The position numbers and the translations under genes are program-made. This document shows, piece by piece, positions 32,923-42,046 of a stretch of DNA of 64,000 nt (within the stretch, counting starts at the first letter, position 1; each line of letters begins with the position of its first letter). The stretch lies in assembly GCF_003337735.1 (NCBI RefSeq), contig NZ_QPJY01000002.1:62001-126000 (forward strand). Reading direction: 5' to 3'. This DNA is from Thioalbus denitrificans. Lineage in GTDB: Bacteria > Pseudomonadota > Gammaproteobacteria > DSM-26407. The notes beneath the pieces were generated by a model, which worked only from the letters and a program-made list of their open reading frames with translations, was not told the DNA's origin and ran no database searches.

Positions 32923-33623
32923 GACACCTGCTCCCGGCCTTGCGCGTCTTCCCGCGGCGGCGCCAGGTCGCTGCGCAGGTAGCGGATCAGCCGTCCGCCG
33001 CCCGTGCGCGATTCGAGCCCCAGCCATTGCATCGAGTCCGAGTACCAGAGGGTCAGGTCCAGCTCGCCGGCCGAGAGCCGGTAGGCGCGCGACCCCGGTC
33101 CGGCGGCGGCCGGAAGCGCCGTGGCGGCCGGTTCGAACGCCACCTCCACCAGCTCGCCGGTCTGGGCGTTCAGCAAGCGCGTCTGCCCGATGAAGGCGGG
33201 GTTCCAGTAGGCGAAGGTCATGACGCAGCCCGTCACGGGTGTCGGTCCGCCTCCGTCACGGGTCAGCCGCAGCCAGCGTCCGTCTCCCTCCGCCTCCACG
33301 TGGTGGAGGGTCCCGTTGTCATCGGTGCGGGCCTCGAGGTGCTCCAGGCAGCCGTTCCGCCAGCGTTCCTCGCTGCTGTGCTCGTAGCGATAGGCGGTGA
33401 GGAACAGCAGCTTGACCTCGAAGCCCGCCTCGCTCCGCACCCGGTAGCCGTTCCGCACGGGGGTGACGTGGTAGTGATGCCAGCCGATGGGCCGCTCGTC
33501 CAGGTAGACGGCGAAGCGCAGCTGGCCGGTCTCCACGGCCGCTGCGGGAAGGAACGGCCACAGGAGGAGCGCGGAGAGGATACCGGCGGCAAGGGCGGGG
33601 CGCGAGCGGTGCAAGGTCTTCAT
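32919..33623 (-). CDS. Exported hypothetical protein (DUF6134-like)
   Basis: A 234-residue protein with an N-terminal signal peptide (ALAAGILSALLLWPFLPAAAV). The mature part starts with LRFAVYLDERPIGWHHYHV, typical of a beta-rich family that follows DUF1295 and cfa genes in light- or stress-regulated clusters. It contains EVKLLFLTAYRYEHSSEERW, and ends in RYLRSDLAPP. The family name is recalled, not checked; the function is unknown. It overlaps both neighbours by 4 bp. Confidence 0.7.
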   Translation of the reverse strand: MKTLHRSRPALAAGILSALLLWPFLPAAAVETGQLRFAVYLDERPIGWHHYHVTPVRNGYRVRSEAGFEVKLLFLTAYRYEHSSEERWRNGCLEHLEARTDDNGTLHHVEAEGDGRWLRLTRDGGGPTPVTGCVMTFAYWNPAFIGQTRLLNAQTGELVEVAFEPAATALPAAAGPGSRAYRLSAGELDLTLWYSDSMQWLGLESRTGGGRLIRYLRSDLAPPREDAQGREQVS

Positions 33624-34423
33624 GGCGTCTCTCCATGGCTGGGGGAGGCGGGAGAACGGGGCGGCCCGGGAAAGAAGGCGTTGGTGCGGGACACGTAGTC
33701 GCGGTAAGCGGGGCGGCGCTCGCCGATGTCCCGCTCCAGCAGCGCCACGCCCGAGACCCGCAGCAGCAGGAAGGTCATCAGCAGCGGCGAGAGGATGCTC
33801 CACCAGCCGCCGGCATCGAGCGCGATGAGGTAGAAGCCCCACCAGATGCAGAACTCGCCGAAGTAGTTGGGATGCCGGGTATAGCGCCACAGGCCCCGGT
33901 CCATGACCCGGCCGTGGTTGCCCGGATCGGCCTTGAAGCGGGCCAGCTGCCAGTCGCCCAGGGTCTCGAAGACCATCCCCGCCCCCCACAGGAGGATTCC
34001 CAGCAGCCCGGGCAGGCCGAGCGGACCCGGAGCGAGCATGGCGGCCAGCAGTGGCATGGAGATGACCCAGGCCAGCACGCCCTGCAGTCCGAACACCAGG
34101 TAGAGGCTCTTGAGCCGGAAGTTCGGTTCGTTGTGGCGGCGGATGGCCTGGTAGCGGCGGTCCTCGCCCACGCCCCGGTTGCGCCAGGTGATGTGGCCGG
34201 CCAGGCGCAGCGCCCACACCGCGGCCAGCACCAGCACCAGCACGGCGTGCGCCGAGTCGGCGGGCGCCTGCATGAAATAGACACCGGCGGCAAGCAGGAA
34301 CATGAGCGACCAGAGGCTGTCGACGATGCTCACGTCATGGCGCAGGACGCTGATGACCCAGGTGACGCCACCCGCCACGAGGATGACGGGGAGCGCGGAG
34401 AGGTGGATGGAGAGTTCGTACAT
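33620..34423 (-). CDS. DUF1295 membrane protein (steroid 5-alpha-reductase-like)
   Basis: A 267-residue, roughly seven-helix membrane protein of DUF1295. The signature lies in the C-terminal half: ETLGDWQLARFKADPGNHGRVMDRGLWRYTRHPNYFGEFCIWWGFYLIAL and YRDYVSRTNAFFP, which bind NADPH in the 5-alpha-reductase/isoprenylcysteine methyltransferase superfamily. The substrate is probably a lipid, given the neighbouring cfa-like gene. It starts two bases left of the DUF2878 gene end and is coupled to the next gene by 4 bp. Confidence 0.88.
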   Translation of the reverse strand: MYELSIHLSALPVILVAGGVTWVISVLRHDVSIVDSLWSLMFLLAAGVYFMQAPADSAHAVLVLVLAAVWALRLAGHITWRNRGVGEDRRYQAIRRHNEPNFRLKSLYLVFGLQGVLAWVISMPLLAAMLAPGPLGLPGLLGILLWGAGMVFETLGDWQLARFKADPGNHGRVMDRGLWRYTRHPNYFGEFCIWWGFYLIALDAGGWWSILSPLLMTFLLLRVSGVALLERDIGERRPAYRDYVSRTNAFFPGPPRSPASPSHGETP

Positions 34424-34425
34424 GA

Positions 34426-34965
34426 TCAGGCGTCTCCGGGACGGGGGTGCAGCGGGGCGAAGCCGTCCAGCCGCACCGCCGCGCCCATGAGCAGCGGCAG
34501 CAGCAGGCTCCAGCCCAGGGCCAGGGCCGCCAGGCCGGCGGCCGGTGCGTTGAAGCGCACGCCCCCCAGGGCCTCGCCGCCCAGGTAGGCCAGCGGCCCC
34601 GCCACGGCGCCGCAGGCGGCCGCCAGCCACGGCCGCCCCTTCAGCCAGCGCAGCGAGAGGTTCGGGGTGGTGGCGAAGAGCATCCACATGGCGATGATCC
34701 AGACCGGCGCCAGGGAGGGGTGCAGCAGCCCCGAGGGATAGGCCAGCAGTCCGGTGGCCACCAGCGCGCTGTCCCATACCGCGCCCAGTGCACCGGCGGC
34801 GGCGATCAGGGCGAGCTCGCGCCGGGGTTCCGCCGCCAGGCGGAGGTGCAGCAGGACAATGGCGCCCGCCACCCCGACCCCGAACCAGGGCAGCTGGTGG
34901 GCGCCACCGAGCACGCAGGCGAACCAGCCCAGCTGGAACAGGAGGAAATTGAGCGCCAGGGGCAT
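34426..34965 (-). CDS. DUF2878 membrane protein
   Basis: A 179-residue protein with about six membrane helices (FLLFQLGWFACVLGGAHQLPWFGV; LIAAAGALGAVWDSALVATG; HPSLAPVWIIAMWMLFAT; and LAAACGAVAGPLAYLGGEALGGVRF). These match DUF2878, nearly always found beside cfa-like and DUF1295 genes. The ATG at 34965 is one base after the cfa-like stop. The role is unknown. Confidence 0.82.
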   Translation of the reverse strand: MPLALNFLLFQLGWFACVLGGAHQLPWFGVGVAGAIVLLHLRLAAEPRRELALIAAAGALGAVWDSALVATGLLAYPSGLLHPSLAPVWIIAMWMLFATTPNLSLRWLKGRPWLAAACGAVAGPLAYLGGEALGGVRFNAPAAGLAALALGWSLLLPLLMGAAVRLDGFAPLHPRPGDA

Positions 34966-34966
34966 G

Positions 34967-36037
34967 TCAGTCCGTCTCCGCAGCGGCGGGGTCGTCCCGC
35001 TGCCGCTCGAACAGGTAGTGGCCCACCCACCACTCCTGGCCGTCGTTGTAGCCGAACAGCTCCGCGCAGGCCATGAAGAAGATGCGCCAGCGCATCCACC
35101 AGATCTCCGCGTCGGCGCCGTAGGTCCGGGTGAACAGCGGCCACAGCGTTGCGCGGCCGGCATCCATGCGCCGCAGCCAGGCGTTCAGGGTGCGCTCGTA
35201 GTGGCGCCCGTCCCAGCGCCAGTGCGCCCGCAGCCGGAGCCGGTCCTGGAACCACAGCGGCAGGTCGTCGCTGGGCATGGTGCCGCCGCTGAAGAAATGG
35301 CGGCTCATCCAGTCGCCGGCATCCCGCGCCTCGAAGACATAGGGCGCGCTGCGGTGACAGAAGATATGCAGGAAAAAACGGCCGCCGGGCCGCAACCAGC
35401 CGTTGATGCGGCCGAACAGGCAGCGGTAGTTGCGCATGTGCTCGAACATCTCCACCGACACGACCCGGTCGAAGCGCCGCGCGGTGGTGAAGTCGTTCAT
35501 GTCCGCGGTGATGACCTCCAGGTTCTCCAGGCCCCGGCGCCGGGCCTCGGCAAGGATGAACGCCCGCTGGGAGTGGGCATTGGAGACCGCCGTGACGCGG
35601 CTGGCCGGGTAGTGCTCCGCCATCCACAGGCTGAGCGAGCCCCAGCCGCAGCCGAGCTCCAGGATCGACTGGCCATCGGCCAGCCCGGCGCGCTCGCAGG
35701 TGGCGGCCAGCGCCGCGTCCTCCGCCATCTCCAGGGTCTCCACCCCCTCCGGCCACCAGCAGCCGCTGTACTTGCGCCGCGGCCCGAGGACCGTGGCGAA
35801 GAACTCCGCCGGCAGCTCGTAGTGCTGCTCGTTGGCCTTGTGGGGCAGGGGGGCGATCTCCGCCCTGTCCATCGCCGCCACGAACTCCCGCTTCAGCTCC
35901 GCCAGCCCCTCTGCATCCGCCAGCGGCAGGGACCCGAGCCGCTGGCCGAGCAGTCGGCGGATGCCATGGCGGATGACGCTGTCGGGCACCAGGCCCTGCT
36001 CGACCCAGCCGATGGTCCGTGCCGTAACCGCATTCAT
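34967..36037 (-). CDS. Cyclopropane-fatty-acid-synthase-like methyltransferase
   Basis: A 356-residue SAM-dependent methyltransferase of the mycolic/cyclopropane fatty acid synthase family. Motif I is [18 protein letters not shown], then [10 protein letters not shown] (QxxY-type box), [12 protein letters not shown] and [16 protein letters not shown]. It acts on unsaturated acyl chains of membrane phospholipids. The E. coli Cfa N-terminal domain is reduced, so it is closer to the UfaM/CfaB-like group than to true Cfa. The ATG at 36037 has GGGAGG upstream. It is the first gene of an operon with DUF2878, DUF1295, the DUF6134-like gene and blc. Confidence 0.9.
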   Translation of the reverse strand: MNAVTARTIGWVEQGLVPDSVIRHGIRRLLGQRLGSLPLADAEGLAELKREFVAAMDRAEIAPLPHKANEQHYELPAEFFATVLGPRRKYSGCWWPEGVETLEMAEDAALAATCERAGLADGQSILELGCGWGSLSLWMAEHYPASRVTAVSNAHSQRAFILAEARRRGLENLEVITADMNDFTTARRFDRVVSVEMFEHMRNYRCLFGRINGWLRPGGRFFLHIFCHRSAPYVFEARDAGDWMSRHFFSGGTMPSDDLPLWFQDRLRLRAHWRWDGRHYERTLNAWLRRMDAGRATLWPLFTRTYGADAEIWWMRWRIFFMACAELFGYNDGQEWWVGHYLFERQRDDPAAAETD

Positions 36038-36069
36038 ACCGCCTCCCGCGCACCGTCTCGACAAAGTTG

Positions 36070-36088
36070 AATGTATAGGTAATGTATA
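36070..36088. promoter_or_regulatory. Two 11-bp-period direct repeats over the cfa-operon promoter
   Basis: AATGTATA occurs at 36070-36077 and again at 36081-36088, an 11-bp period. On the coding strand this reads TATACATT twice and overlaps the -10 element. A third diverged repeat (TGAGTACA) is at 36103-36110. MerR-family light sensors of the LitR/CarH type bind 11-bp direct repeats at such promoters. The regulator gene itself is not in the window. Confidence 0.5.
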
Positions 36089-36111
36089 AGATAAAAACGA
36101 AATGAGTACAA
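36083..36111 (-). promoter_or_regulatory. Sigma-70-type promoter of the cfa-like operon
   Basis: On the minus strand TTGTAC (-35, 36111-36106) and TATACA (-10, 36088-36083) are separated by 17 bp. The start codon is 46 bp downstream. The local sequence is strongly AT-rich compared with the surroundings. Confidence 0.6.
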
Positions 36112-36202
36112 GAATTGAATTGCAATGGAATTGCGGCCGGAACGGGATGTGCACCCTGCCCGGGATGTCTATGCTTGTCCGGAGCAGGGCGGGAATCGAA
36201 AG

Positions 36203-37678
36203 GTGAAAACCATCGGACAGGCAATCAACAGCCGAGCCGCCGCCGGCCTGCTGGTCCCGGTTCTTGCGGGCGTCACGGGCACGGCCAGGGCCGCTGCTGG
36301 CGGCGCCGGCCACGGTGATCCCTTCGCGGGCATCCTGCTGGAACTGGCGCTCCTGATCCTGGCCGCCATGGTGGGCCGTTGGGCGGCGGGTCGACTGGGC
36401 CAGCCCTCGGTCCTCGGCGAACTGCTGATCGGCGTGCTGATCGGCAACGTGCTCTACGCGGCGGGCGGGCCGCTGGCCATCCTGATCATGCACGCCGACC
36501 TGGCGGGCAACATCGTGCGGGGCGTGTGGGACTCGGGGCTCTCGGTGGCCGAGGTGGCGCGCGGATTCATGACCCCGGGGCAGCTGCAGGCCGGCAGCGC
36601 GGGAGCAGCGGTGCTGGCGGTCCTGACCGGCGAGGGCGCGCCGCGCTACCTGCTGATGAGCTACGGCCTGTGGGTCTTCTCCAACCTGGGCGTCATCCTG
36701 CTGCTGTTCATGGTGGGGCTCGAATCGCGGGTGGAGGAGATGCTGCAGGTGGGATACCGGGCGCTGGCCGTGGCGGTGGTCGGCATCGCGATCCCGTTCG
36801 CACTCGGCTACGGTGCCAGCCGTCTGTTCCTCCCGGCCCGGGAACCCGCCGTGGATCTCTTCGTCGGCGCCACCCTGGCCGCCACCAGCGTCGGCATTAC
36901 CGCGCGGGTGTTCAAGGACCTGGGCCGGACCCGGACCCGGGAGGCACGCCTCATCCTGGGGGCCGCCGTCATCGACGACATTCTCGGGCTGATCATCCTG
37001 GCGGTGGTGACCGGCATCGTGACCCGGGGGGCGCTGGAGTGGGGCGAGGTGGCGCGCATTACCCTCGTCTCGGGGCTCTTCTTCGGCCTGCTCGTGGGGC
37101 TCGGGGGGCGGTTCATGCCCATGCTCACCGGTTTCGCCGCACGCATCGAGCGCCAGCACCTGACCTTGCTGTTTCCCCTGTTCGTCGCCTTCATGGTGGC
37201 CTGGGCCGCCAACCGCATCGGGCTCGCCACCATCGTCGGCGCCTTCGCCGCCGGTCTCATCGTCAACGAGGAGCACTTCGCCGCCCACCGCGGCGCCGAT
37301 CCGGTGCCGATCCGCATCCTTGCGCCCCTGGAGGCGCTGTTCGCGCCGGTGTTCTTCATCCTGATGGGAATGCAGGTCAACCTCGCCGCCTTCCTGGATC
37401 CGGATACCCTCGGGCTGGCGGCGGCGCTGGTGGTGGTGGCCACCCTGGGCAAGGCGATTGCGGGCATGGTGGCCGGTCCCGGGGTGGATCGCCTCAGCGT
37501 CGGCATCGGCATGGTACCGAGGGGGGAGGTGGGCCTCATCTTCGTCAGCATCGGCAAGGGACTCGGCGTGGTGAGCGGCCAGGTCTTCTCGGCGGTGGTG
37601 ATCATGGTCATCGTCACCACGCTCATCACCCCGCTCGGGTTGCGCTGGTCGCTCGGCCGGCGGAAGCGGGAGTCGTGA
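36203..37678 (+). CDS. CPA2-family cation/proton antiporter
   Basis: A 491-residue membrane antiporter of the CPA2 (KefB/NapA-like) group. An N-terminal signal-like segment is followed by about 12 helices: [55 protein letters not shown], and the ion-site segment [15 protein letters not shown] with the double Asp of electrogenic Na+/H+ exchangers. [16 protein letters not shown] closes the core. No RCK/TrkA-N domain follows. The GTG at 36203 is chosen by homology, without a strong ribosome site. It is divergent from the cfa-like operon. Confidence 0.85.
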   Translation: MKTIGQAINSRAAAGLLVPVLAGVTGTARAAAGGAGHGDPFAGILLELALLILAAMVGRWAAGRLGQPSVLGELLIGVLIGNVLYAAGGPLAILIMHADLAGNIVRGVWDSGLSVAEVARGFMTPGQLQAGSAGAAVLAVLTGEGAPRYLLMSYGLWVFSNLGVILLLFMVGLESRVEEMLQVGYRALAVAVVGIAIPFALGYGASRLFLPAREPAVDLFVGATLAATSVGITARVFKDLGRTRTREARLILGAAVIDDILGLIILAVVTGIVTRGALEWGEVARITLVSGLFFGLLVGLGGRFMPMLTGFAARIERQHLTLLFPLFVAFMVAWAANRIGLATIVGAFAAGLIVNEEHFAAHRGADPVPIRILAPLEALFAPVFFILMGMQVNLAAFLDPDTLGLAAALVVVATLGKAIAGMVAGPGVDRLSVGIGMVPRGEVGLIFVSIGKGLGVVSGQVFSAVVIMVIVTTLITPLGLRWSLGRRKRES

Positions 37679-38103
37679 CGGCGCCTTGCTCCCGGAACCC
37701 GGCGACAGCCGGCACTGTACCGCGCCCGGGGCGGCGTCTACGAGGAGCCGCGGCTGGTGCTGTTCACCGATGCGGTGGAATCCGCCTGCGGTTTCGCCCA
37801 GGCCGCCGCGGGTCCCTTCTACTGCCCGCGGGACCACCGGGTCTACATCGACCTCGGATTCTACCGCGACCTGAAGGAGCGCTTCCGGGCGCCAGGCGAT
37901 TTCGCCCAGGCCTACGTCATCGCCCACGAGGTGGGGCACCACGTGCAGACCCTGCTCGGCATCTCCGGACAGGTGCGCGCGGCACGGTCAATCCCGATTC
38001 ATTCACCCACGGCAGCTCCGCCCAGCGGGTGCGCTGGTTCCGGATCGGCCTGGAGAGCGGGGCGCTCGAGCGCTGCGACACCTTCGCCGTGGAGACCCCC
38101 TGA
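37679..38103 (+). pseudogene. Decayed YpfJ-type neutral zinc metallopeptidase
   Basis: Remains of a YpfJ/KPN_02809-family zinc protease. One frame reads from [20 protein letters not shown] through [16 protein letters not shown] to the active site [14 protein letters not shown] and ends after GQVRAARS. The family's C-terminal end, [16 protein letters not shown] to ERCDTF, then follows immediately in another frame. Roughly 100 residues between them (the zinc-ligand and helical part) are missing, and so is the N-terminal membrane region. An internal deletion with frame change plus 5' loss best explains this. It is just downstream of the antiporter gene. Confidence 0.8.
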
Positions 38104-38104
38104 G

Positions 38105-38953
38105 TCAGGGCTCCGCCACCGTCCGCAGCCGCTGCTCGCCGAGGCCTTCCACGCCCAGGCGCATCACCTGGCCGGGGCGCAGGTAGACCGGGGCCGGCTT
38201 CACGCCCATGCCCACGCCGGGCGGAGTGCCGGTGGAGATGATGTCCCCGGGGTGGAGGGTGAACAGGCCGCTCAGGTAGCTGATGAGCCGGGCGACGCCG
38301 AAGATCATGGTGGCGGTGCTGCCGTCCTGGTAGCGGTGCCCGTCCACCTCCAGCCACAGGCGCAGATTCTGGGGGTCCGGCACCTCGTCGGCGGTGACCA
38401 GCCAGGGCCCGGTGGGGGCGAAGGTGTCGCAACTCTTGCCCTTGACCCACTGCCCCGTCCCCTCCAGCTGCAGCGAGCGCTCGGAGACGTCGTTCACCAC
38501 GCAGTAGCCGGCCACGTGGGCCAGCGCATCGGACTCGGGTATGTGCCTGCCGGGACGGCCGATGACCACGCCCAGCTCAACCTCCCAGTCGGTCTTGACC
38601 GAGCCGCGGGGGATGATGACCTCGTCGTTGGGGCCGCACATGGCGCTGGGGTACTTGCTGAACAGTACCGGTTCCGCCGGTGGCGCCATCCCCGCCTCGG
38701 CGGCGTGATCGGCGTAGTTGAGCCCGATGGCCATGAACTTGCCGACACCGGTGACGCAGGGCCCCAGGCGCGGGTTGCCCTCCACCCGGGGGAGGGCGCG
38801 GGGATCGAGCGCCCGCAGGCGGGCGATGCCGGCCGGGGTCAGCGCCTCCCCGGCGATGTCCGCGACCTCGGCGGAGAGATCGCGCAGGCCGCCCTCCCCA
38901 TCCAGCAGGCCCGGTTTCTCGGCTCCCGGGGGGCCGTAGCGCAACAGCTTCAT
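38105..38953 (-). CDS. Fumarylacetoacetate hydrolase family protein
   Basis: A 282-residue FAH-superfamily enzyme. The N-terminal domain starts MKLLRYGPPGAEKPGLLD. The catalytic core has GKFMAIGLNYADHAAEAG, LFSKYPSAMCGPNDEVIIP, and metal ligands in TDWEVELGVVIG (E..E) and YCVVNDVSERSLQ (D). It goes on with FAPTGPWLVTADEVPDPQNL and GDIISTGTPPGVGMG. The closest functional types are acylpyruvases and 2,4-dioxo-acid hydrolases, which cleave C-C bonds; ureidoglycolate lyase annotations are common and unreliable. The start at 38953 is chosen from homology. Confidence 0.9.
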   Translation of the reverse strand: MKLLRYGPPGAEKPGLLDGEGGLRDLSAEVADIAGEALTPAGIARLRALDPRALPRVEGNPRLGPCVTGVGKFMAIGLNYADHAAEAGMAPPAEPVLFSKYPSAMCGPNDEVIIPRGSVKTDWEVELGVVIGRPGRHIPESDALAHVAGYCVVNDVSERSLQLEGTGQWVKGKSCDTFAPTGPWLVTADEVPDPQNLRLWLEVDGHRYQDGSTATMIFGVARLISYLSGLFTLHPGDIISTGTPPGVGMGVKPAPVYLRPGQVMRLGVEGLGEQRLRTVAEP

Positions 38954-39047
38954 GAGGGGGAATCTCCACCAGCGAATCAGTCCCCGGTTTATGGCCCACC
39001 GGGCCACCGGCGGTCAACCCGCACCGGCGGCCTCGCCGCTGCGTCCC

Positions 39048-41243
39048 TCAGTCGAACAGATCCCGGCGCAGCTTGCCGCTGGCCCGCCACTGCCGCAGCA
39101 ACTCGTTGGAGGCGGCGGGGTCGAGCCCGGCGTGTTCGGCCAGGACCTGCGCCAACGCCTGGTCCACGCTCCCGCCCAGGGTGCTGGCGCGGCCGCAGAC
39201 GTAGAGCAGGGCATCCTCCTCCAGCAGCCAGCGCACCAGCTCCGCGCCCGCGGCCACCATGGCGTGGGAGACATGACGGCGCTCGGCCTGGTCGCGGGAG
39301 AAGACGGTATCGAGCCGGGTCAGGACGCCGCCGGCGTGCAGCGCCTCCAGCCGCCCGCCGTAGAGATAGTCGCAGCTGCGCCGGCGGTTGCCGAAGAAGA
39401 GCCAGGCGGGGCCCCGGCCGGTGTCCGCCTCGAGCTCGTCGAGGAAGCCCGTGAAGGGGGCGATGCCGCAGCCGGCGGCCACCATGATGAGCGGCCGCCC
39501 GGGGTGCGCCGGGGGGTTGAAGGCCGGGTGGCGGCGTAGTCTCGCCGCCAGGCTCTCCCCCACGGCGAGGGTCCGGCACAGCAGGCCGCTCGCGGCGCCG
39601 AGCCTTGGCCCGCCGGCGGCTTCGGCCAGCTCGACCAGGCCCACCGAGAGCCGGATCTCGCCCGGTGTCACCCGGGAGGAGGAGCCGATGGAGTAGCAGC
39701 GCTCGGCTTCACCCGCGCCGGGTGCCACCAGGAGCAGGTCGCCGGGGCGGAAATCCACGCCGCCATCGGCCTCGAGCACCAGGCGGTAGGCGGCCCGGGT
39801 CCCGGGATCACCGGCACGGTCCAGGCGGGTGCGTTCCCGCAGCCGGACGGTCAGGGGCCGATCCTCGTCCACCACGGGCGGAACGCCCGGCCGGATGCCG
39901 AGGGTCGTGGACAGGCTGTCGAGCCAGCTCCGCCAGGGAACGGCGGGTGCTCCATCCACCAGGCGCATGGGCAGGGCCGGTTCGGCGCCGGCGGTCACCA
40001 GCGCTCCGAGCAGGGCCTCCCCGCCGCCGCAGAAACGGGCATAGCGGGAGTCGCCCAGGGCGAGCAGGGCAAACCTCACCCCGTCGAGGCGGGTGGTGGC
40101 CAGTCGCGCCAGGAAGCCGCGGCCCGGGTCCGGCACCTCGCCCTCGCCGGTGGTGGAGACCAGGAGCAGGACATGGCGGTAGCGGTGCAATTCACCCGGA
40201 TTGAGCGCACCGAGGGAGGCCAGTGCGACCCGCTCGCCGCCCCTGCGCAGGGCTGTGGCCGTGGCCTCGGCCAGGCGCGCCGCGGTGCCGGTCTGGCTGG
40301 CATGGGCCACCAGGATGTCGGCGTCCGCGTCGCCACTGCGGGCCGTCGCCTGCCGGCGGCGCCGGTACCAGGACAGGAAGCCGGTCAGGGTGAGGCCGGT
40401 CAGGCCGATTGCTCCCACCAGGTTCAGGGTCCCGGACCAGGCCCCGGCCCAGGTGCCCTCGTGGAGCGTCTTGGGCCAGTTGCCGGACCGATCCAGCGCG
40501 CTCACCCCGGCGTCGGAGACGATGTAGGCCCGGGCGCCGGCGGTGCCGCGGGTCATGACCAGCGCCGTGCCACCGCGGAAGCGCCGCACCGTCCATAGAC
40601 CGCTCAAATCGGTCTCCGCGGAGGCCTGTTCCAGTGCCGTGGCAAGGGGCAGGGGGGTGGTCGCGCGGGGGATGCGCGGCATTTCCCCCATGCCCACGTG
40701 CAGGGTCATGAGCACGCCGGTGAGCGGGAGCAGGAGGGCCAGTGGCAGCAGGGCCCAGCCGAGCCCGAGGTGCCAGCCCATGAGCGTTCTGCGCAGGCGC
40801 GGCCAGGCCAGGAACGGCCCCGCCGCCACGATCAGCAGCATGGCATAGGTGGCGATCTCCACCACGATGCCGGCCCCGGCCAGCAGATCCTTGTGCAGCC
40901 GCTCGGCTGTCCCGAAGAGGTCGAAGCCCGTGTCGGCGGTGCCGATCCGTTCGCCGGTGGCGGGATCGTAGACGCCGATATCGGCGATGCTGACCAGGCC
41001 GTCCGCGAGGATCTCGACCGACCGGGCCCGGCCTTCCGGGTCGACCCGCTCCAGCAGCGCCGCCACCGCGGCGGGCCCGGCCACCGTGGTGGCGGCCTCC
41101 GCACCGTCCCCGGCCGCATGGAGGATGGGCTTGAAGGCGAGCACCGCGCCGGAGAGGAGGATCAGCAGGAACAGCGGCGCGAGGGCGAGGGCGATCCAGC
41201 GGTGGGCCTGGATCAGAAACCGCTTGCGGGAGGGGTTGAGCAT
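39048..41243 (-). CDS. PepSY membrane domain fused to a flavodoxin/ferredoxin-reductase-like flavoprotein
   Basis: A 731-residue membrane reductase. Residues 1-300 are a PepSY-associated domain with helices at WIALALAPLFLLILLSGAVLA, VVEIATYAMLLIVAAGPFLA, LGWALLPLALLLPLTGVLM and GTLNLVGAIGLTGLTLTGFL. A flavodoxin-like FMN domain (DILVAHASQTGTAARLAEA) and a sulfite-reductase/FNR-type FAD-NAD(P)H domain follow (RCYSIGSSS, MVAAGCGIAPFTGF, LYVCGRASTLGGSVDQAL). Proteins with this build pass NADPH electrons through the membrane; ferric iron or sulfur reduction are proposed roles. The neighbouring BaeSR genes upstream may regulate it. Confidence 0.88.
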   Translation of the reverse strand: MLNPSRKRFLIQAHRWIALALAPLFLLILLSGAVLAFKPILHAAGDGAEAATTVAGPAAVAALLERVDPEGRARSVEILADGLVSIADIGVYDPATGERIGTADTGFDLFGTAERLHKDLLAGAGIVVEIATYAMLLIVAAGPFLAWPRLRRTLMGWHLGLGWALLPLALLLPLTGVLMTLHVGMGEMPRIPRATTPLPLATALEQASAETDLSGLWTVRRFRGGTALVMTRGTAGARAYIVSDAGVSALDRSGNWPKTLHEGTWAGAWSGTLNLVGAIGLTGLTLTGFLSWYRRRRQATARSGDADADILVAHASQTGTAARLAEATATALRRGGERVALASLGALNPGELHRYRHVLLLVSTTGEGEVPDPGRGFLARLATTRLDGVRFALLALGDSRYARFCGGGEALLGALVTAGAEPALPMRLVDGAPAVPWRSWLDSLSTTLGIRPGVPPVVDEDRPLTVRLRERTRLDRAGDPGTRAAYRLVLEADGGVDFRPGDLLLVAPGAGEAERCYSIGSSSRVTPGEIRLSVGLVELAEAAGGPRLGAASGLLCRTLAVGESLAARLRRHPAFNPPAHPGRPLIMVAAGCGIAPFTGFLDELEADTGRGPAWLFFGNRRRSCDYLYGGRLEALHAGGVLTRLDTVFSRDQAERRHVSHAMVAAGAELVRWLLEEDALLYVCGRASTLGGSVDQALAQVLAEHAGLDPAASNELLRQWRASGKLRRDLFD

Positions 41244-41371
41244 GATGGTGGCTCCGGGGTCGAGGTGGGCCGGAGGGAGGGTCCGGTCCTTTGATCCGGA
41301 GTCTGGACTGCCACTACGGAGGAAATTTGCAGGAAGTGGGGAAGCGGAATGGAGCGGCGCCGGCGGGCCGC

Positions 41372-42046
41372 TCAGGCGTCGGGTTCATACTTGTAGCCCA
41401 TGCCGTAGACGGAATGGATGAGCTCGCGGCCGGGCAGCAGGGCCTCGAGCTTGCGGCGCAGTTTCTTGACGTGGCTGTCGATGGTCCGCTCGCTGACAAT
41501 CCGGTTGTCGGGGTAGATGCGGTCCATCAGCCGATCCCGGGAGTAGATCCGCCCGGGCGCCTGCACCAGGGTCTGCAGGAGCTGGAACTCCACGGAGGTC
41601 AGCTCCAGGGTTCGTGGCCCCGCGCTGACCAGCAGCCGGTCCGGGTCCAGGCGAACGGGTTCGTTGCGCGGGATCTCGCACAACCGTGCCCGGCGCAGGA
41701 CCGCCCGCACCCGGGCCACCACCTCGCGGGGACTGAAGGGCTTGCAGATGTAGTCATCGGCGCCCAGCTCGAGCCCCAGCAGCCGATCGATCTCCTCCAC
41801 CCGGGCGGTGACCATGATGATGGGCACCGGGCTGAAGCCGCGCACCTCCCGGCAGATGTCCAGTCCGTCGCGCCCCGGCAGCATCAGGTCCAGCAGCACC
41901 AGGTCCGGCTCGTGGGCGCGGATCCAGGGCGCGGCGTCGAGGCCGTTGTCGATGGTATGGGTCGTGAACCCGGCCTGGACCAGGTAGTCGGCCAGCAGCC
42001 GCGCCAGCTTCGCCTCGTCCTCCACGATGAGGAGGGTTCCGTTCAT
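41372..42046 (-). CDS. baeR: BaeR-like OmpR-family response regulator
   Basis: A 224-residue two-component regulator. The receiver domain shows the acidic pair EDE, the phospho-acceptor Asp in DLVLLDLMLPGRDGLD, Thr in IIMVTARVEEIDRLLGLE, and Lys in GADDYICKPFSPREVV. The C-terminal winged helix (YSRDRLMDRIYPDNRIVSER) binds DNA. The receiver resembles E. coli BaeR almost box for box. Coupled to the kinase gene by a 4-bp overlap. Confidence 0.93.
   Translation of the reverse strand: MNGTLLIVEDEAKLARLLADYLVQAGFTTHTIDNGLDAAPWIRAHEPDLVLLDLMLPGRDGLDICREVRGFSPVPIIMVTARVEEIDRLLGLELGADDYICKPFSPREVVARVRAVLRRARLCEIPRNEPVRLDPDRLLVSAGPRTLELTSVEFQLLQTLVQAPGRIYSRDRLMDRIYPDNRIVSERTIDSHVKKLRRKLEALLPGRELIHSVYGMGYKYEPDA

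Noticed and set aside
34967-37942. 991-codon open frame on the minus strand
   Set aside because: Only the last 356 codons are a protein (the cfa-like enzyme, starting at 36037); the rest is antisense to the antiporter gene.
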